This document shows positions 33,901 through 45,300 of a stretch of DNA of 64,000 nucleotides, piece by piece. Both the position numbers and the translations under genes were made by a program. Position 1 is the stretch's first letter. Every line of letters starts with the position of its first letter. The stretch comes from Klebsormidium nitens (Eukaryota > Streptophyta > Klebsormidiophyceae > Klebsormidiales > Klebsormidiaceae). The notes under the pieces were generated by a model. That model was given only the letters and a program-made list of their open reading frames with translations. It ran no database searches and had not been told where the DNA came from. The DNA is taken from contig DF237100.1 in assembly GCA_000708835.1 (NCBI GenBank), forward strand, positions 18,078-82,077, read 5' to 3'.

Positions 33901-36900
33901 CAAGTGTCGCAACCACGCTTGCTGAAGGCTGACGACCGTGGAAAAAAGGTTCCGCAAGTGACTGCAACATAGTGGAGCACCGTCAAAAGAGTGCCTCACC
34001 TTATCAATACCGTCGCAGACCTCCGAGATGGCGTTGGGAATGGAGGCGGGAGTGCGTGACTCGTCGACAACGGAGGGGAGGTAGAAGGTGGGCAGCGAAA
34101 ACGCGTGGGTCGACTGCGAAACAATGTCGCATGCTTTTCGTTAGGCAGAAACGGACCATTGGCACTTCCGATCCGCAGCTTGTGTAGCATTTCCATCAGA
34201 AAAGCATGCCGTGCCGCAAGAAGCAAAGCAAGAATGAGAGAAGGGGCCGTTAGGGGAACAGGGAGAGTCGCGTTGCAGACTATGTCCTCAATCGCGACAA
34301 GCGGAGGTGACATGCAGGATCAAGCATAACGAACTCTGATGACGTCAGTTTTCGAAGCCTGGGAGGTCACTTGAAGACGCATTTCATTTGTCGTGGCGAG
34401 ACAGTCGACAATTCGTAAAGACAGGACGGGAGTAGCAGAACACAATGACAATCGGCCGGGGAGTGCCGCACCTTGATCCTGGCCGTGACGTTCTGCGTAA
34501 TCTGGATGAGCACCCGCTGGCGGTCGTCTTCTCTATCAACCTGGGGCAAGCAGCACAAGGGGAAACCGTCAGCAAGCAAACGCCGCCAAGGTCATAAAGA
34601 CGAGCGATGAGGAACCACCTCTAGGACAAACATAACGTTTGCACCTTCCATGACAAGCTTTCGCTCGGAAAGTGCCTGCTTGCTCGGCCGTGCCGAGAGT
34701 TTCCAATCCCACGTGTGATGGTCTTTAGTTGTCCTGAAACACAAGTCTTTGTCCCACTTGTTGAGTGTCGAAGCTAATCAACCGTATGGTGCAACCGACA
34801 ATGGTAGTGAGCGTGGCTCACCTGATCCGCCTTGGACATGTAGAAGCGGAGCTTTTCGTTGTGCTTCTTCGACAGCCGCTCGATCACGTCCATGGTGCGC
34901 GCAGTCAGAGCCTGGCCGATGGGATCAAAGAACACTGCAGAACAACAGCAAAGCGAGGACCTCAAGAAGTGCGTCTGGTAAGCGACTGAATGAAGAATTG
35001 AAAAGAGCAGAATCCTCTTATCCCAAGGTTCGCAGTGGCTTTTGAATGCAACAGGAAAAGTCCACTCTCCTGGGGTATCTACAGGCCCCAGCCAGCTCGG
35101 CTCGAAGGAGTTCCTTGAAGGATGCTTGTAGTAAAACACCAAGTTCTAAGCAGAGTGCCAACTCTTGTTAAGACAAGGAAAAGGAAAGAATGCAAGGCAC
35201 GTGACTGCAGCGTACCCAGGATGAGATCCACATGCTCCGCCAGCCACAGGATAGCGTTGTCAACGTCGTAGGGATCTGCAAGGAACGGCTTTCATATGAG
35301 CTGCAACTCCATAAAAGACCGCATATTTGTAAAATCCACAGCCACGCCTCGCATTTGCGAGAGAACAACACAATTTGCCGTCCTGGCGAAGCGACCTGAC
35401 GAAGGGAGTTGCGAACAAGGATTCGGATCAATAATAGTCGGGCTTAGAGACAACTTTACGCTGAAAAGAATCGATGGGAGTACTTGAAAGATTGCAGTAC
35501 CATCATATTTCCGAGCAACCTTGCCGGGGTCTCTGCTTGTTGTGATGAGAACGAGCAAAATACTCAGACGGCGTTTCGTAGAAACCCTCGACGTTTCATG
35601 ACCCAAAGTCCTGTAGTTTGAACTCTACTCAGCAAGTTGAGGCCAGACTCACAGTGGATATCCCCATCAACGAGCCCTGGAGTGTCAATGAAGTCAACGC
35701 AGGAAAAGTTGCGCTCTTTGCTCGTGCAGACCTGGAGGAGCGGACCGCCGGTCACAGGTTTGAAAAAGATGCGAACTTATCGAGTCTCTCTTTCGTCTGG
35801 GCTGGACTCGTTGGTCGCCTTTGTTTGGGGGGGATTTCACCACGGTGCTCCGCCAGAAGATAACTGAGCGGCGCAAGCAGAGGCGCACAATGGATGATAC
35901 ATCATGCAGATACAGCAGTGCGTTGGCAAAAACGGCACCATCTTGGGAATCTTAAATGGAGCGGCTGACCTCGGTAAACAGGTTGGGTACAATCCCATCG
36001 AACTGATCGAAGCCCTCTAGATGGTCGTAGTAGAAGAGCGTGGCATCACCCTTGAGAGTGTCGCGCTTCTTGCCGCTTGTCACAAAGTAGAATCCCTTGG
36101 TCTCAATGGCCACACCCGTTTTCTGCACGTCAGAAGAAAAATACATGACAGTTGATACTGTTTGACCTTCGCGAAGCAGCTGCACACTTGCCAAGGCAAA
36201 TAACAAGGCGAAAAATGTCCATTGACGTCAAGACACCTCTGGCTCTGTCAGGATATACTCTCAACGGCGTCTTTCAAAAGACAACCGAGCATTCTCAAGG
36301 CCCATGGGTAGTGGCTCTGAGCGGACTTGCGCTGATTTTGAAAGTCCTCGCTTTAAAAACCTGGACAGATGAACCCCAGATTCTCGGCTCACCTGGATCG
36401 TTTCTCCAACATACCTGCATCCAGGAACCACCGGTCAGAGCTCCGCTTCGGAGCCGCAGAGAGACAAGAAGCCAGAGAAAGTTTCGAATCGACTTTTTTG
36501 AGGATTCTTGAGGCTTTGCTTTCAACTTCCAGGAAAAGAGCGTGGCAAGAAACGAGGAGCATATCTTGGCAATCTAGGTCTAATCAGCAATTCCTGCATA
36601 GGAAATGAGTCATGAGTCATATTCTGTGACTCATGACTCACTTCAACCGGCTTGTGGACTAACAGAACCTGTTCATCCTTTCCACGAACGCATCTGGATT
36701 ACATACACATCACGCCAATGACGGACTCTCAACATACCACCACCCATGCATCGGACGGTCGCAAAAGCAAGCAGACTCACCAATTGATGAACGAGGACTT
36801 GCCAGCGGAGTGGTTTCCAACAATCATCACGGACACGCGCTTGCGGGGCTTGTGCAGGTGCAGCCCCAAGAGCGGATCGTCGGCGATCGTCTTCAATCCC

Positions 36901-37706
36901 AGCGACCCGGGACCTGAAAGAGGCGCATCAGAGTGAGATGGCCCGCCAAACCAGCCAGAAACAGAAATTGGCACTCTACCTGTGGATATGTCACAGTGCC
37001 GCAGTGGCCGGAGTCAGAGCTCTGCCGCTGTTTTGCATGGTTGCTTATAACTGCGATGAGTGCTTGAACATAGTGCTTTTACGGGCACGCATCTGTGCAC
37101 TGTGCCATTGCTGAGCATCCCGCAACAATCACGAAGTAATGTGCCCTGTGCACACCTCCAGTGAGTCCTGGTTGACAAGCAGACTGTGAACAATGCAAGC
37201 TTTTGCTTCACTACTCTGCTTGTGCTTGTTGCCTTCCAGTCACAAATCTCAGAAGGATCAAGAGAATTCAAATAACCAATTTTCACAGTGCAAACCCACA
37301 TTGCTATGAATGGACAATGGATAGACGAGACACCGAACCTACCTCCACCTGGTCCAGTCTCATAGATATCTGTAATCTGCTTAAGAATCCTCTCTGTTAC
37401 CCCCATTGTCACGCTTTCCGTGTCATTTTGGGTCTGCAATTTCTTCACCGGCTTCTGCTTGCCCTTCCCACCACCGCCCATCATATTTGGATTGCTCGTT
37501 GGGGCGGCTTTTGTGGAGCTTGTGCCAGCAGGAACAGGTGACTGCTTAGTGGTAATCTCCTCTGCAAACAAGCTTTGGTCCAAAATGTCCTTCGAGCTCC
37601 TGGGATTGGTATCTCCGGTCGCAGGCCCTGCTTCTGGCACGTCTACGTCCTGCAGAACGCTGAAGCTATTTCCAGAGCCTGAGGAATGCTTGCGCCCACG
37701 AAACAT
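30916..37706 (-). CDS. Dynamin/EHD-superfamily GTPase with two C-terminal membrane spans
   Basis: Fifteen exons: 37706-37343, 36913-36781, 36414-36393, 36122-35970, 35731-35653, 35275-35216, 34934-34822, 34540-34472, 34113-34000, 33486-33410, 33161-33106, 32844-32733, 32414-32261, 31268-31172 and 30959-30916. All phases close to about 548 residues. GTPase motifs are G1 GNHSAGKSS (~residue 155), G3 DTPGL (~240) and G4 SKAD (~305). FFDPIGQAL and VLIQITQNVTARIK resemble the EHD/sarcalumenin branch of large membrane-remodelling GTPases. No EH domain follows. Instead there are two hydrophobic spans (LLLLLASWLVLFLLILV at ~415-432 and WLAGGLLVAYLVLVVLG at ~485-500) and a ~45-residue basic tail ending DYFKQLQNAD. 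The N-terminal ~100 residues are low complexity. It is probably a membrane-anchored GTPase that shapes or fuses membranes; the compartment is unknown. Exon 3 is a 22-nt microexon. Confidence 0.85.
36606..36640. promoter_or_regulatory. Four TGAGTCA-type bZIP sites arranged as a hairpin
   Basis: TGAGTCA at 36606-36612 and 36613-36619 is followed by a 7-base spacer and then TGACTCA at 36627-36633 and 36634-36640. The two halves form a perfect 14-bp inverted repeat, and each heptamer is a GCN4/AP-1-like bZIP site. It lies in intron 2 of the GTPase gene. It could be an intronic enhancer or an RNA hairpin near the 22-nt microexon. Confidence 0.55.
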
Positions 37707-38480
37707 CGAGAGCTGAGCGCCCAGCGTTCTCCTGTTCTCCGCTCAAGTGCTCTGGATAGGCCGTGTACAATGGCCGTATATGCAATGGTTCGAGAGCGCA
37801 AGTGAGCCGAGTGAGACGGCCTGTTTCAACCGTGCGATTGACCGCATCTGACCGCCAAGGACCTGTTTGCCCATAGTGCGCGAGCACATGTTCGTTGTTT
37901 CATGATTACGGTAGACCCGTTTCCAAAGTACTTGAGACAATGCTGCAGTCGTGGAGACTTGCGAGTAGGTACATATTGAACTGTATGATGCACCAGATCA
38001 GGGGTGTGATTCTGAGTGAAGGGTCCAGCTCGCACGGCCGCACTAGGTTGCTCTCCATCTTCATGTGGTATTGGACTCAGCAGCAAAACGTTGTTTAAGC
38101 CCATTGTTCATGATGAGTCGGAGGCTTCAAACCAGGACTTTAACAAGTATTAAGCTTGTATAAGCGCACGCGGGAGCGCACGAGTTGTTTACTGACACTA
38201 TATAAGCATTGAAAAATGGGTGCAAAAGGTGGAATCTGGACAAGGCCCAAGGAATCGGCTGCCTTTCTAAGTTGAATCAAGTTGAATAACTAAGGGGACC
38301 TCTCGTGGAATAGCAGATTCCTTGATTGGATGAGCCGTGATTGAGCTGGACGTGCCAATAGGCCTGCATTTGGGTGCACTCACGGCGCAGTGACAGTTCA
38401 TCCAACAGTCTTTACTAGCTACAGGAGCAATTGAAAGCGACTAGTGCAGGAGCCCACCCCAGCAACAGACGGTCACAACG
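37707..38480. other. Shared divergent promoter region
   Basis: Separates the divergent GTPase (-) and arabinose-5-phosphate isomerase (+) genes. A TATATAAG box at 38199-38206 is well placed for the isomerase gene, whose start codon is 275 bp downstream. No coding sequence was found. Confidence 0.5.
38199..38206 (+). promoter_or_regulatory. TATA-box candidate of the isomerase gene
   Basis: TATATAAG in an otherwise mixed-composition promoter. The distance to the ATG at 38481 leaves room for a leader of about 240 bases. Assigned by consensus and position only. Confidence 0.4.
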
Positions 38481-41400
38481 ATGGCGGCGCTCGAGATTGG
38501 TGAAGCGGGCGCACATCTACTAGCTACTGCATTTCGTGACATCAAAGTTGACAGCTCGACAATGTCTGCACAGCTGGCCAGCGGGCCTGGCTTGGGTGTC
38601 TCCAACTTTGATGAGGAATTTGTAGACCAAACAAGCAAGCTCGGGTCGGCCGAACTCAATAAGGAGGAATCTTACCACATTTTAAACAGACGATTAGTGA
38701 ATGTTGTTCTTGACGAGGTGCCCGCTCCCCCTCTCAATACCAACAGGATAGAGAGCTCTCCAAGGCCTGTCTCTCAGCTTCTGGAAGAGGAACGTCCTGA
38801 AGAATCTTCGAAGGTGCAAGAAGCAGCAGCCCCTCAACCAGCGCATGCTTCTGGTTGGTCTTCAGATGAAACTGAGAGGCTTCAGAGTCATAAGGATGCA
38901 ACCTCTAGTAGAGAGACTGGAAAAGCTCCTTTGGGGAAGGGGTTTAGGGGCTATCTCGTCCAAGACTCGCTCAGCTCTCAGGCGCATGCAGAGCAGTACA
39001 GGGCTGCATTCAGAAGCGGGAGCATTGGCAGCTGCTTGGAATGGACGGTGTCAAATGATGGCCTTGACATGCTACAAGGGAGACCAAGCGAGTTGGGTGC
39101 GCACCTTCATGGAAAGGAACAGCTGACCTACTTGTTCACCGAGCAGCGGCGGCTGATGAACGATTTTTTTGAGAGCCTAGATATGGACCAGGTGGGCCCC
39201 TTTAATACTCTCCTTGATCTTCAAAATCAGCTGCTCTGAGCTGCCTAGTAAGCAGGGTTTCCTTACGGGCATATGAATCGAATGTCAAGCTCCTCTGCTT
39301 GCTCAAATCTCTGGAAAGTGTATACAAACGACAGACCTGCAGTCTTAATTTATCAAAAGACTTGCCTGAAGTAGAAGTAGACAGGTTGTGCTCAACAATT
39401 CAAGTGGGAACCCAGATCTTTCTACCACTAAAGCTGTCCCTCTTTCTACCCCTTCTGTAGGTCCACACATTCACGCAGCTGTGCCTTTCCTGCCAAGGTG
39501 TCCTGATCTTCACCGGGGTTGGCAAGTCGGGTTTCATTGCACAGAAGGTTTCACAAACGCTGGTGTCGACAGGAACCAAAGCCCTCTTCCTGTCTCCAAC
39601 TGACGCTTTACATGGAGACATTGGAATCATTGGCCCAAAGGTGAGAGGCAAAAGGCCCGTCTGGTCTTCGGTTGTTTGGTGTCAAAGAGTATGCAGCATC
39701 AGGAAGGTGCGCCAACAGAAGTTGAATTTGTTCGACGCAATCAGTGTGAGCACCAAGAGCACTAAAGGTTCTTGCACTCAAGTCATAATGTGCACCACCT
39801 AAGTGATGTAAAAGGATGAATCGTACTAAAAATCTGCTCTGGTTTCAACTCACTTTCTGTCATTTCAGGACATTCTCGTGCTGTTCAGCAAGAGCGGCGC
39901 AACTGAGGAGCTGACCAAGCTGGCGCCTTACGCCAAGGCCAAGGGCGCGTACCTGGTGGCAGTCACGTCCTGCCAGGACAGCAAGCTGGGCAGGATCTGT
40001 AACATGCACGTCCACCTACCACTGGAAAGAGAGGTATCATTGAAGTCGCTAGTACCGCTCAATTCTATGGCATCGAATGTTGCTAGTGCTGGGCCCATCA
40101 AAGCCGTCAGTAGAATCTGCTCAATCAGATCGAAACGCTTCAGGAAGCGATGATTATGGTAGGAAGCAATGAGCTTTGACACCAGTGCACTTGCGTTTGT
40201 GCAATAAAATCACCCTAAGGACTTCGAATGCGGTTCTTATGACGTTCCTAGACGCCAAGTCTTCCTAAACCGACAAAGGCGTGTTTTTGCAGCTGTGCCC
40301 GTTCAACTTGGCCCCAGTCACATCGACCACGATCCAGATGCTGTTTGGCGACACAGTCGCAATCGCGCTGATGCAAGCCAAGCATCTTACGAGGGAGCAG
40401 TACGCCAAGAATCACCCTGCGGGTCGGATTGGGAAACGGCTGATCCTGCGGGTAAGCCTGCAGACAAATCTTTCTGGAAGCAAGCGCCAGGTAACGGTTG
40501 TTTCTGTAAGCCATCACATTACATGCAGGCCAAGCACCATAGAAAGGTCCTGATACGTAGGTGGATAGACTGTCGTGCTCTTGATCAGGTTCTTCGGCCC
40601 CCACCTTTGACGCTTGATTCTTTACATGATCTTCAGTACTAGACAAGGACCGCCAAAGAAAGCACCGCCGTAACTGAAGCTTCCATGTACCGATGCAACA
40701 ACCCGCCAACAGGTGATTGAAAGCAACCCCGCCAACTGGTAATGGGAAACTTGACTTGGCTTCAGGCTTCAGGCTTTGACACGGTCCTCGTGAGCTCAAA
40801 GAAAGATTTGAGGTGCGTTGATCTGAGCACGTTATCTTTTTTCAAACAGGTTCAGGATGTGATGAAGAAGGGCGCAGAGCTGCCGCTGTGCGCACCCGAA
40901 GCTCCCCTGATGGACATGCTAGTTGAGCTGACGCAAAAGGGGTGCGGCTGCCTGCTGGTGACCGATCAGGTACGTGTGACGGCTCAGCATCGGATGTTCT
41001 TTCTGCTGTTATTCGCAACCGACTGTTCGCGCCAAAGTCTCCTCCGCAAGCTGAACCAAGAGAATCGGGTTGTTGATCCGGCAGAAGCCTGTTCGAAAAG
41101 GGACAAAAGGCCATATTTGCTTTCTTTTGCAGCAAAAAAAGCTTCTTGGCACGTTCACGGACGGGGACCTGCGGCGGTCGCTAAACAGGTTCGGCTCGGA
41201 CGTCATGTCGAAGCGGGTTGGGGAGCTGATGAACGAGTAAGCTTTTCCAGGACACATCCTCATCGCCTTGAGGCACAGGATCCGACAGTCGAGTCTGTTT
41301 CTACCTGTGGAAGGCTTTGTTTCGTGCCGTATTCTCAGCTGAACCAAGTTACCTGGGTTCCCGTCTTTGAGATTGATTCTTGCCTCAGGTCCGTACCTCG

Positions 41401-41648
41401 TACACAATCGCAACTCATTCCAGATCAAGTGCTACCTGGCCTGGGCAGATAAGGACTTGAGCCAGAAGCTCATGTCGTCGAAGTTGCGGTACAGGAATCC
41501 ACGTGCCGTGCCTTTCGACTCGATGGCTGTCGAAGCGCTGCAGCAGATGGAGACGTCCAACCCGGTCACTTTCCTACCGGTGGTCGACACCCAGCGCAGA
41601 GTCACTGGGCTCGTCACCCTGCATGGGCTAGTGGCAGCAGGTCTGTGA
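38481..41648 (+). CDS. SETH3: Arabinose-5-phosphate isomerase (SIS plus two CBS domains) with a long N-terminal extension
   Basis: Interconverts ribulose-5-phosphate and arabinose-5-phosphate, the first step towards the sugar Kdo, which plants use in pectic rhamnogalacturonan II. Exons are 38481-39191, 39461-39640, 39869-40033, 40293-40451, 40850-40969, 41133-41236 and 41495-41648, about 530 residues. The SIS domain (~residues 240-390) shows [21 protein letters not shown] and [23 protein letters not shown] leads to two CBS domains ([12 protein letters not shown] with TDGDLRRSL, and NPRAVPFDS with [10 protein letters not shown]). The acceptor at 41494 was chosen over one at 41424 because it restores the second CBS start. 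Plant and bacterial relatives are about 330-350 residues. Here exon 1 adds about 200 residues of Ser/Glu-rich, probably disordered sequence before the family-typical [14 protein letters not shown] helix. No signal peptide is seen. Confidence 0.9.
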
Positions 41649-42361
41649 AGCTGGCGGGTCAAAATGATAACCAGTAGCCTTACGACAAGCCCCCGATCCG
41701 TTGAAAAGACTTTCTGGCGGGCATTCTTGGATAAAAGTAGCTTTTACTATTGCTCAGAGAACATCTTGACTCAGGCGGCGTTCGCATAAGCGAATGTTGC
41801 TTTCTAAGCCGTGTCAATCTCGCACTGAACGTTGGCCGGGCACGCTGGCACGCAGTAATCCATGTAACTTATACATAGGAAGCTTAGAAAAGTACGAACC
41901 TCACTTGGGCATGCTGTTTAGGGCATTGTACCTCTTTGCGCTCGCTAGAAACCGCTTCTCCGACGGATTTGCCTGAACCAGAGTACAGCATTTCGCGAAC
42001 CTGTCAGTGTTGGTGGTCGGACCATGAGGTGCTTGACAGGTTCTGGAGAACCGAGGAGCATCAATTCTGCAACAGCCCTGGTCTCTTGCAATTTGATCGT
42101 TGCGAGGACTGGCTGCAAGCTGACAACTAACGTAAAGCTGCAATTCTTCACTTATTTTGGAACAACAAAGTCGAAAGCTAGGGCATACATGGAGCGTAAT
42201 GAATACAGCTGTACGGTTTGTCTCGAAGCAATTGGGCATGACACTTAGCATGTGCGGTTCCACTTTGTATCAATGAGAACTCCAAAGAGCGTGCAATGCG
42301 CAGGTAAAAGTTGTGCAATGTCCGATGCAAAAGGTTCTAGACGCGCAGGAGGCGCTGATCA
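41649..42361. other. Convergent intergenic region
   Basis: Lies between the 3' ends of the isomerase (+) and oxygenase copy B (-). No gene recognised. Confidence 0.5.
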
Positions 42362-45300
42362 TTAGTCAGTCCAGTATCCTGGAGTGTACCAGCTGTCCTG
42401 CTCCTCATCTAGACTGTCGATCAACGCGCTTACCAACCCACATCTCTCCGCAATCCAAGCTCTCATGTCCTCTATAGTGCTCATGTTACGGTCGTACTCC
42501 TCCTGTAATTTTGAATGCCGGTCCACACTTCTCTGATCAAAATCTTCCTCGGCACCCGTCTTGATGCAGAATAGCGGTTCATATTCGTTCTCAAGCGCCC
42601 CCTCCTCATTGCTTATGACGAAGGGCATTTGGTTCCTGCGGACAGTTTGTGTAAGAAAATGTCTGTGAGATCGACTCTCAGGGCGTAGACCCGCAGGGGG
42701 AGACAAGCGTCTAGCCGTGTGATGATCGTGATGATGAACGGCGGCCATGATCCACTATTCTTGCTGTGAATAAAGAGATCGGAAGATCCTGGAAGAAAGC
42801 TGCGCCCTGCGACAGTTTGTCAGGAATGACAAGATTTTAGCACGCGCCATGAAAAAATCTGAGACACTAGAGTCGTTTTAAGAATACATTAAAATTGGTA
42901 ACATTTGCAGCAAGATAACTCCAGACAGATTATGACCTTGTGACAGTCTTACCTTCGGACGGAGTCGATGAGGTGCTCCTTAGCGTCGCGGCCCGGGCAC
43001 GGCAGCTGAAGTTCCACTCGGAACGGATCCATGCAGAATTGAACTAGCTGCTTGCAGCCTCCACAGCCACAGGCGCTCGCGGTGGGGAGTACCCAGACGT
43101 CGAGCTGGGGGGGCTTCACACAGCGGCTCTCCAGAGCGTCCAGGCACCCCCAGTACAGTTTCACAAACCAGGTTTTCTCGTCGAAGCGGCTTCCTAGATA
43201 TCCAAGAAGCGGCTCAACGGCGGGGAGAAGGGTCTTGTCGAGGTCGTACAGTTTTGGTGTCACGAAGAAGTGGGCAACGACGGCTTCCATTCTCTCTCCG
43301 CTGAACGCTAAGCTGTCAAGGGCTGTCATCAGGCTAAATACGAAACCGCCATTGCGAGCGTATGGTGGCGGCAACTCCGTTTTGAACGGTGGGTCCTCTT
43401 CGTTGAGCAAGGCGTCGACCTATTTGCCCGCGTAGTGTTTGTGGAACCTCTCGGCGACGACGACGAGCCTTTTGAGGGAATCTTGCCCAGGTTCACGCTT
43501 AGCCGCTCGCTCTAGTTCGATCCCTGCCGCTATCATCGTTGAGAGAAGGTCGGCCGCCGATTGTGAGTCAAAAATTAACCCTCTGACGATCACCTCAGTT
43601 GCCGGCGCCATCATATCCCACCCGAACCGCTCAACCACCCTCAGATACAGTCCGATCACTCGCACTTCCCGAAGATCAGGCATCGGCGGGCAGTGGGTAA
43701 GACCCAAAAACGTTTGCGCTTCGCGACCGCAAACCTTTGCCACGAAGGCTTCCACAGCTTGTCGAGACATTGCTTCTCGCTCACTGTCTGGTTGGCATGA
43801 CACCTGACCGTCACTGGTTTTGCTTCCTCGAGCCAGCCCTTTCTCGATTTCGCATGTAACTGGGCGAGGTTCCGCTGTGCCTGCGTCTTGCGACTTGTGC
43901 TCCTGTTGCGGCGGAGCGATCTCGAGCAGAAGCCAGAAACCGCATTGGAAGTGCAGAGCAAACGCGTGTAGGACGGCGCGCACGATGAGCGGTCCCAAAG
44001 CTTTCCAGCCAAACTTGACTCCGAGGGGAGGCACGATGCCGAGTTGGTACAAGTGGCGGTCCAGAACCTGGCTGGCGTATGCTTGGAGGAAAGCCTGAGG
44101 TGGACAGAAAGATAGAACAATGACAGTGTCCCGGGGAATCGGCTTGCAGAATCTTTAGCTTTCAACCTGCTAAGCAAAGCTGAGGTGCTACCAAACCAAA
44201 GCATTTGGTGACAGGGCAAAGCATTGGTTTTCAGGGGAGCCGTCCGCGGAAGAGCTCGAACAAAAGAGACTCCCGGAAAAGACATGTATGAGCACTTGCT
44301 ATTCTAAAGAGTCCAGGAGATCGAAGCAGAAAAGCAAAGATTTTGGGATCAGAAGAGAAAGCACTGAGAAACCTTCTGGGATCGGGAGAGAAAGCTCTGA
44401 GAAACCTTCTCACCTTCGCTAGCTCCACGTCACCATGACGGATGATCAGGTGAACCAAGCTTCTCGCGGACGGGCCGAAGAGCCGATCTGCTCCGTGCAC
44501 TGCCAGAGCTTTGAGAGCACACGACAGCTCTGTTACGGCGTGAACTTGGCCGTGCTCGAGCACCAGGTCGGCCACAGTCTGGGCTTCGCCGGGAGAGAAG
44601 CGGCCTGTGGCCAGGCACGCATCCTCGAGAAGGCGCGGCAGGGCTACTACAGTTCTCGACAGCCAACATGCTTCCTGCGGAGAAACCACGTGTGCGGTCT
44701 CTATCAAAACATGTTCTCTTCCTTAGTTGCTTTCTGGATCTTTTGAATTAGCTTTAGCACGTCGGTTGTAGCCTTCTCGCGCATCGCTGTCTGCCGCTCT
44801 GAAGAGGACAAAGATTCATGTCTAACACCGGAGCTGCAGATTGGAGCCTTGCTTATTGGTACATGAGGGCCAGGAAGATATCGCAAAGAAACGACTGTCA
44901 TTGCCGTACGCCTTACCGCGAGCGCTGCGACCGGATTGCTGGTGCTGCGCACTTCCCAACGCCTGTTGAACGGCCAGACTATAGCTGCGGCCCCGTAGGT
45001 TCCGGAAGAGTTCCAAGCATCTTCGTCGTCGAGAAGTTGGTGGTGGGGAGCACTCCTGGGAAGCAGCTCTGCAGAACAGTGTGCCTCAACATTGATGGTG
45101 TTGATTTCCGAGGAGTGCTGAAAAGGCACTGGATAGGACGAACTAAATCTCTTTCCTGAAGGACGATGGAGGTACGATGGTTCCAGTCAAAGGAAAAGTG
45201 CATGAATTCATCTTTCTGATGCAAGACGTTGGGTCCACAAAAAGGTCGCCATTGTTAACAAACCGTCATCCCGTAGAGTCTTTGAACGTTTCTTCAAAGA

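Noticed and set aside
41424-41494. Earlier acceptor for the last exon of the isomerase
   Set aside because: It would put the second CBS domain out of frame or insert unrelated residues; the acceptor at 41494 restores the conserved ENPR start.
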